Shown: positions 58,278 through 64,000 of the stretch, one piece after another
How the letters are laid out: each line of letters opens with the position of its first letter
How positions within the stretch are numbered: position 1 is the stretch's first letter
Assembly (NCBI GenBank): GCA_021521415.1
Contig: JAIQDT010009193.1
Location: 1 to 64,000, forward strand
Length of the DNA: 64,000 nt
Direction: 5' to 3'
From: Bidens hawaiensis
Lineage: Eukaryota; Streptophyta; Magnoliopsida; Asterales; Asteraceae
Program-made: the position numbers and the translations under genes
The notes under the pieces: generated by a model
Told to the model about the DNA's origin: nothing
What the model saw: the letters and a program-made list of their open reading frames with translations, nothing else
The model's database searches: none

Positions 58278-58664
58278 CTTATCACTAGAGATGGTCAAAA
58301 AAACCGTTTGCCGGTTTAAACCGGAAACCGGTTTTTACGAAAACCGGTTTTTTAAAAACCGGTTTGACCGGTTTACAAACCGCCGGTTCGTATTTCGGTT
58401 ACAAGTTTTAGAGCCAAAACCGGTTAATGGAAAAACCGGTTTTTTTTAAAACCGGTTATTATGAAAAAAACCGGTTATTAACCGGTTATTTTAAAAAAAA
58501 AACCAGTTAACCGGTTATTAACCGGTTCTAACCGGTTTCTAAACCGGTCCTAACCGGTTAGACCGGTTAGGGTTTTGACATACAAAAACCGGTTATTAAC
58601 CGGTCCGGTTATTAACCGAACCGGTTTTTTTAAAAAAACCGATTTGTGCACCTCTACTTATCAC
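58278..58664. mobile_element. hAT-type MITE with 8-bp target duplication
   Basis: The element is 58286-58656 (371 bp), with ends TAGAGATGGTCAAA and, inverted, TAGAGGTGCACAAA. CTTATCAC occurs on both sides (58278-58285 and 58657-58664). Gypsy C's LTR provides the empty site with one CTTATCAC (minus strand, near 4213-4220). The inside is almost entirely AACCGGTT words. Confidence 0.88.
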
Positions 58665-59089
58665 TTAGGATAAGTGTATTAACATATCACATCGAGTATG
58701 CACACAACCCCGAAAACATAACAAAGAATGGGGCTAGATACTCACCTAAATGCGGTTACGTTCACTGTTTATGGTTATTCCCCTCTTGAGCTGTGAACGA
58801 CTAACTGTATAACAATTACACGTATCAATTAACTATCACTAACCATATCGTCTTTCTAGTTTAATTATTACCCTCAACGAACGGGGGTCCAGGGGCGCTC
58901 AAGGTTCTAGGGGCGGCAACCCCTAGCGGGGTCCAAGGGGCAGAGCCCCTGGCTAGGGTTAAGCTGTCAGGTCAGCTTGGAAAAATTTTAACACATTTTC
59001 CATTAGGATTCTAATGTATTTTCTAATTCGCTAAATTATAAAGTTCGAGGGTTTCTTCGTAATTAAACCATTCTTCTCAAGTCCAGGGA

Positions 59090-59420
59090 CTGTTCTGACA
59101 TTCTATCAAACTTCTAGTTCGTTAATTGGTTCTTAACGAATTGGATTATCATAACGAACTGGTCCTTTTAACGATTTGGACCCTCTAACGAACTGGTCCT
59201 TTGACGAATCAGTCCATATAACGAACCTGTCCATGTAGAGAATTGGACCTCCTAATTCGTTACCTCTTTTAACGAATGGTCAAAGCGAACTGGGAGTTAG
59301 TTCGTTATCTTATCCTTAACGAATTTGAACACGAACCAAGTCTAGTTCGTTAGGCTTCCTTTAACGAATCATCAGACGAATTACCCCTAGTTCGTTAACT
59401 CTCCGTTAACGAATTAGGGT
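59090..59420 (-). repeat. TTCGTTA / TAACGAA word array in the solo LTR
   Basis: About 20 TAACGAA, TTCGTTA or related words lie downstream of the TATA box. They occupy the place held in gypsy C by the CGATCGAA array. They share CGAATCAGTCCAT with C (near 3565 in C, 59206 here). Confidence 0.8.
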
Positions 59421-59857
59421 TAGGTTAGAGAATGTCAGAACATTCTTTGACATCTCTCAAACCTCGTACCACTTTCCGGCGCCGCCTTTGCTGGAAAAAC
59501 GGGATCTCGCCGGAAAAGCGAGACCCTGCTTATTTCTTCACCGTTTTCTCCGTTTTTCGTCCCGTTCGATCCAGATCTGAGCTAGGGTGACCCCTAAGCT
59601 CATCTTAGGTTCGGTTTATACCCTATTCCACCCGGATCTCGTGACTTTAACGGTTTAACGATGTCGGCTTGTCGTTTCGTGACTAAATCTAATGGGTTTA
59701 AGTTCATAAAACATCATACTATTATTACCTTGGATCGGGATCGGTTTTCCTTCTTGGTTTCGGTTTAGAGAAAGGAAGAACTAGAGAGAAAGCTTAAGTG
59801 TGTGTTTTGGTGGTGTATGGAATATGTGTAAATGAATGATTAAATGGGTAATTAAGG

Positions 59858-59865
59858 CTTATATA
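59858..59865 (-). promoter_or_regulatory. TATA box of the solo LTR
   Basis: The minus strand reads TATATAAG, about 150 bp from the LTR start, as in gypsy C. Confidence 0.6.
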
Positions 59866-60016
59866 ATTATGGATTATGGGCTTAAGCCCATGGTCTTTCC
59901 TTCTTTCTTTCATAACCCAAGTCCATAACCCATATCCATTTAACCCAACACTAGCCCGACTCATAATAACTCATATTTTCATTTTATTAACCGAAACTAG
60001 AAAACGGGATGTTACA

Positions 60017-60021
60017 TGGTT
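60017..60021. repeat. Right target-site duplication of the solo LTR (TGGTT)
   Basis: Exact match to 57461-57465. Confidence 0.9.
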
Positions 60022-61166
60022 AGTATTATGGCAAGTTTGTGTCTAATGCTATAATGGCAATTTTTAAGACCACAAGTTCCATGCTAATTTATGAGAAAGA
60101 AACGTGAAGGAAAATAAATATGAAATCATCAAATTTATTTTATGCTATATTTTCCATTTTCTGAAATGTTGTTCATTTGGCAGAAGGCTTGAAGAATTTA
60201 TTTTTGGTGAATAGTTTTGGCTTTGTGAAACAAGGTTGTGATATTTTGCACTGCCAAATACTAAAATTATTCATTGAATAAAGGCAAAGTGCAGGTTGGA
60301 ACCAAGTGTGATAAGGCAAACTAAGTAACTACAACACTCTTTGTGTAAGTAGTATCAATTGAAAGACATTTTGATACTTTAGCACGATCATCATTGACGT
60401 TTGATACTTTAAGACTAAGACTATCATCATAGACGTTTGATAAATTTTTTTATATTTTGGTATTACAGTTGACTTATTAGTTGGATCTGGTGATGTTGGC
60501 TCCTGGTGGCTTTTGGTAAAGTAGCAAATATCACATATCTCCACATTGACCTTGAAGAAATACAAGCCCCAAACTCAAGCTGCCACTCAAGTAAGTATTT
60601 AAATTTTCACTATTTCATAACTTATTTCTCTTCTATAATTTTCACTTCTGAGTTTATAATTTTATTTTTGTTTCTGTTCAGTTGAAACAACAGATAGTAA
60701 CAACAACAGAAGTATAAACAATTTGAATTAGAGCAGTAGTCATTTACTTATCATAAGTCAAACATTGAGTGAAATAGTTTGGATGCAACTTGTTATTGTT
60801 TTAGTTCAATGGCATGTTGGCAAGTTAATGAAATAATAAAAAAAAATGATATAAATTAATAAATAATAAAGCTCGAGTTTGAAAAATAATCATGAGCGGA
60901 GATTGTTTTTAATAAGTAAAGCTCGTTATGAGCTAAGCTCGAGATCTTGTAAGTTGAACAAGTCAAGCCCAAGCATGTAAAACTAATCATGAGCCGAGCT
61001 AAGCTTGATCTCTTGTAACTTGTAAGTTAAACGAGCTGAAATCGGATCATTAACGTAACTAATTTAAAGTAGAGAACTGCGATAAGGAAGATACAAGATG
61101 GATTTTTGGATATTTGTTTGTAACTGATGAATATTTTTTAATAGATTCTTGGGGAGTCCTGTCATG
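60022..61166. other. AT-rich DNA, possible continuation of the split gene relic
   Basis: No clear ORF. A short local duplication is seen at 60370-60440 (GACGTTTGATACTTTA / GACGTTTGATAAATTT). 60880-61030 has repeated AAGCTCGAG / GAGCTAAGCT phrases. Confidence 0.3.
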
Positions 61167-61876
61167 CTGGAAACCTGAATACTAAATTATATTTTCATTG
61201 TCTGAAATTACTTAAATGTTGGTGTTGTTATGTTTTTTAAATTGAATGAACTATATGTCGTTTATTTGGTTGGAGCCCATAAGAAGCTTACAAGGCTGCA
61301 AAAGCGAACTGAATTGGTTTCAAGTTTAAACTTGGTCACACCGAACCGAATAGGGTTTAACCCGGTCAAACACTCAAACCTGAACCGAACAGGTTTGAAC
61401 CCGGTTATTTCCCTTCAAAACTGATTTCAACCCTAAACGGTTAGGGAAAAACTAGGTTTGACTATCTTTGAATGAGCTGCACTAGTCTCAAACTGAACCA
61501 GTTTGGGCCCAACACCTACCAACTGAAAACCTGAATACTAATGTATATTTTCATTGGCTGAAGTTACTTAAATGTTGGTGCTGCTATGTTTTTTTAAATT
61601 GAATGAACTATATGTCATTTATCGGGTTGGAGCCCATAAGAAGCTTATAAGGCTGCAAAAGCGAACTGAACTGGTTTCAAGTTTTAACCTGGTCACACCG
61701 AACCGAATATGGTTTAACCCGGTCAAACACTCAAACTTGAACCGAACATGTTTGAACCCGGTTATTTCCCTTCAAAACTGGTTTCAACCCAAACCGGTTG
61801 GGGAAAAACTAGGTTTGACTTTCTTTGATCGAGCTGCCCTGATCTCAAACTGAACCAGTTTGGGCCCAACACCTGA
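61167..61876 (+). repeat. Tandem duplication of 356 bp rich in AACCGGTT / GAACCGAA words
   Basis: AAACCTGAATACTAA at 61171 recurs at 61527, and the copies stay aligned to about 61876. Both contain GTTGGAGCCCATAAGAAGCTT and many CCGGT, GAACCG and GGTTT words like those of plant hAT MITEs. Confidence 0.85.
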
Positions 61877-63750
61877 TTATAAAAACCAAAATGAACCAAA
61901 TGGGTTTAAGGTCACCCAAAGTTTAGTTACAACATTTAAGGCATACATAATAAATTGGTTATTTAAATATTTAGTTTGTCATCATAATAACATTGTTTTT
62001 GTATTCATAGCAATGTAAGAATAATTTTATGTTCACGAAGCAGTGCAGACTACATAGTGATAAAGAAGAAAGAAGCATGGACATAAGCCAGAAGGTGAGC
62101 ATAGACAAAAGAGGTCATCGCTAAGAGGAATGACGAAAAGGCAATAGCTGCAATAATCAGAAGCCTTCCAAGTTCATAATTGTTACTACAATTGGAGGTT
62201 GAAATGGTCAATTAAAGTAGGTATCTACTATTTTTAATCTCTTTTTCAATCACATGGACTCTTGCCTAGATATGCTTTGCTTAGGTTTTTTTAATAAAGT
62301 TTTTAGGCTTGTAAATGGACTGAACCGACACGAAATGAGCTTGTTCATGTTGGTTTATTTAACTTAACCTAATAAGGGAACAAAGACAAAATTTAAACGA
62401 AAGGATTTTCTTGTTCATATCCGTTCGAACATGTATGCACTGTTAAAATGGTTTTAATTTTAATCGTTTGTTTATGTTTATTTGTTTATAACCCAAACGA
62501 ATATGAACAGACATACATGAAGAACATAAACGGATGAAAGTAAACAAAAGATAGCTATATATTTGAATTAAAAAAAAACTTGGTCATGTGTACGGAAGCA
62601 TATCTGGGTTAATACGGGGTTACAAGATTGTGAAAAGTTAACGGTTCACGGTTGTACTTTCGAGTTAATTTGTTCGTTTCTGTTACGGGCTGCAAGGTTT
62701 GCAAAAAAAAAATAGTAAATAACTAATTTTCACATGGGTATTTATGGTATTTTCGGTTTATTTTGGTCGGTTCCTTTAACTGAACACATGTCAAAAACAC
62801 TTTCAGATCGAATTTTGAGCATATGACTGTTGTTCCGTTCTTTTATTTTCTATTTTCTTTAGTTATTTGTATGTGTTTCAGAAACTTCTTTTGTGTAAAA
62901 TGCTAATCAATAACCAAACCTATAAGCAGATTAAATGATTATTTTAGGTGAGGGGTGTTTGTTATTTGGTTATTTAAGCGGATTAAATTGAAACCGAGAA
63001 AAACATATCCCAATTTTTAAAATAAAAAATCGTTTTTTATATTAAAATAGAAAAAAACAATTACAAGATTTTGATGTAAACGCAGATTAAATTGAAACCG
63101 AGAAAACATATTAAACTAAAAGCAGTTATGAAGTAATTTTTTCACACTTTTTTGCATTTAAAAAAAAAAAACAATTCGTTTCATACTTTATTTTTATTCT
63201 TGAAAGCTTGATGAAGCAAATTTTCAATTTGGTTTATGTTTAAAAGTTTAATGGTTAGAGTATCGTTTCAAAATATGAAACTATTCAAGATTTTGTCTTT
63301 TAGCTTTGTTTGACATTTTATTTTACCTGTATTTGAAATGCAGTGTCAAATTTATGGAGGATTCTAACGTTTGGCTTCCAACAAGTTATTGGATATTTTT
63401 GAAAGTTGGATTAAACTGCTCATCCGCATCTATTTATGTTATTTGATAATGAATACGTAATTGGATTGTTCGCGTTTGACCTTTTGTTTTGACCCGGGTC
63501 AAATTGTATAGTTTCTTATGGATACACAAGGGGTTGAAACACTGTTATGGTAATGCATCAAGTTAATAAATTTCCTTCATTTCATATCAAGCTTATCAAA
63601 TAGTCCTCTCTTATGTCTCTTGTCATATATAAGATTTTGATAGTATATATTATAAACTTTTTGTAAGATATCACATGGATAAAAAACTAGCGGAAGTGGT
63701 ATATAACATGTCACGAGAGATTAGTACACTACTTGAAGACAATAATCACG
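61877..63750. other. AT-rich DNA without a recognised gene
   Basis: 62020-62220 has a purine-rich exon-like stretch with only short frames. TAGGCTTGTAAATGGACTGA at about 62305 resembles a hAT-type terminus, and 62400-62560 holds GTTTGTTTATGTTTATTTG and related phrases. Nothing further is supported. Confidence 0.35.
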
Positions 63751-63759
63751 TTGTAACTT

Positions 63760-63793
63760 GTCGCTCCCGCCGCATCGCACGGGTATTTACTAG
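63760..63793 (+). mobile_element. Helitron-like 3' terminus (plus strand)
   Basis: CCCGCCGCATCGCACGGG forms a short imperfect hairpin, then six bases (TATTTA) and CTAG (63790-63793) followed by T. The 5' end is not identified. Confidence 0.55.
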
Positions 63794-63809
63794 TATATAT
63801 ATATATATA

Positions 63810-63840
63810 CTAGACGGATGCTCGCGCGATGCAGCGGGAA
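63810..63840 (-). mobile_element. Helitron-like 3' terminus (minus strand)
   Basis: The minus strand reads CCCGCTGCATCGCGCGAGC, then ATCCGT, CTAG (63813-63810) and T. The hairpin is imperfect. It faces the plus-strand end at 63793 across (TA)n; its body would run off the right edge. Confidence 0.45.
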
Positions 63841-64000
63841 ATACAAACCTTGATAATTAATCACGTAATAGATTTATGTTCCTTTTGTAATTGTGAAACC
63901 ATTTATTGGCATAGGTAGATTAATAATTTTTATTTAAACTCAATTTAGTACGAAGTGCAAACGAAACCGGAATCTAACCATTGCTAATGGTTTGGTTTTG

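Larger units (their letters stand above)
57466..60016 (-). mobile_element. Solo LTR related to the gypsy C family
   Basis: It is 2,551 bp with TG..CA ends and a perfect TGGTT duplication, without any internal sequence. On the minus strand it starts TGTAACATCCCG and ends GGCCTTACA, like C. It shares C's landmarks in order: TATA box (minus 59858-59865, about 155 bp in), a palindromic word array, and the GTATGCACGCAGGTGAGTAG segment near its end. It holds a 371-bp hAT-type insertion. It arose by LTR-LTR recombination of a full element. Confidence 0.92.

Overview
The window is flowering-plant nuclear DNA, most likely from the daisy family (Asteraceae). That guess rests on long SIRE-type Copia elements with a third open reading frame, Tekay-like Ty3/gypsy elements with LTRs over 2 kb, and Helitron, hAT and MITE debris; no single-copy host gene fixes it. 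No bacterial, organellar or CRISPR feature was seen. Almost everything left of 43 kb is one stack of nested LTR retrotransposons, and the rest is older, more fragmented repeat-rich sequence.

The nest has four members. (H) A decayed minus-strand Ty3/gypsy element has its 5' LTR at 41,931-~42.9 kb, a primer-binding site at 41.92 kb, an unrecognised ORF at 40.65-41.77 kb and a gag fragment at 1-692; it continues off the left edge. (A) A SIRE-like Copia element (698-40,448, minus, 533-bp LTRs, duplicated ATTTC) is inserted in H. (B) A second SIRE-like Copia element (20,781-35,956, minus, duplicated TTTAC) is inserted in A between its gag and protease-integrase-RT parts. (C) A Tekay-like gypsy element (2,957-12,447, plus, two 2,202-bp LTRs, duplicated AGGAG) is inserted in A's ORF3. 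C has an intact 1,546-residue gag-pol and almost identical LTRs, so it is the youngest; A and B carry stops and frameshifts. Without its insertions and their target duplications, A is about 15.1 kb.

Both Copia elements carry gag, pol, a long spacer and an extra ORF3. The A and B spacers share collinear blocks and small hairpins. Each element has its own short word array (TTCG..CGAA in A, CCGGGCA in B) in the LTR U3 and again just upstream of ORF3. In A the second array is followed by a TATA box, which suggests that ORF3 has its own promoter.

From 43 to 64 kb there are a tRNA-like SINE, a Copia integrase scrap, three MITE copies in TA repeats, Helitron 3' ends (two of them tail to tail), a small 175-codon gene of unknown function upstream of a Helitron end, internal duplications, and a 2.55-kb solo LTR (57,466-60,016, TSD TGGTT). 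The solo LTR is related to C's LTR and holds a hAT-type MITE with an 8-bp duplication. An unidentified gene relic may surround the solo LTR. All calls come from reading the sequence and the conceptual translations; no database search was made.
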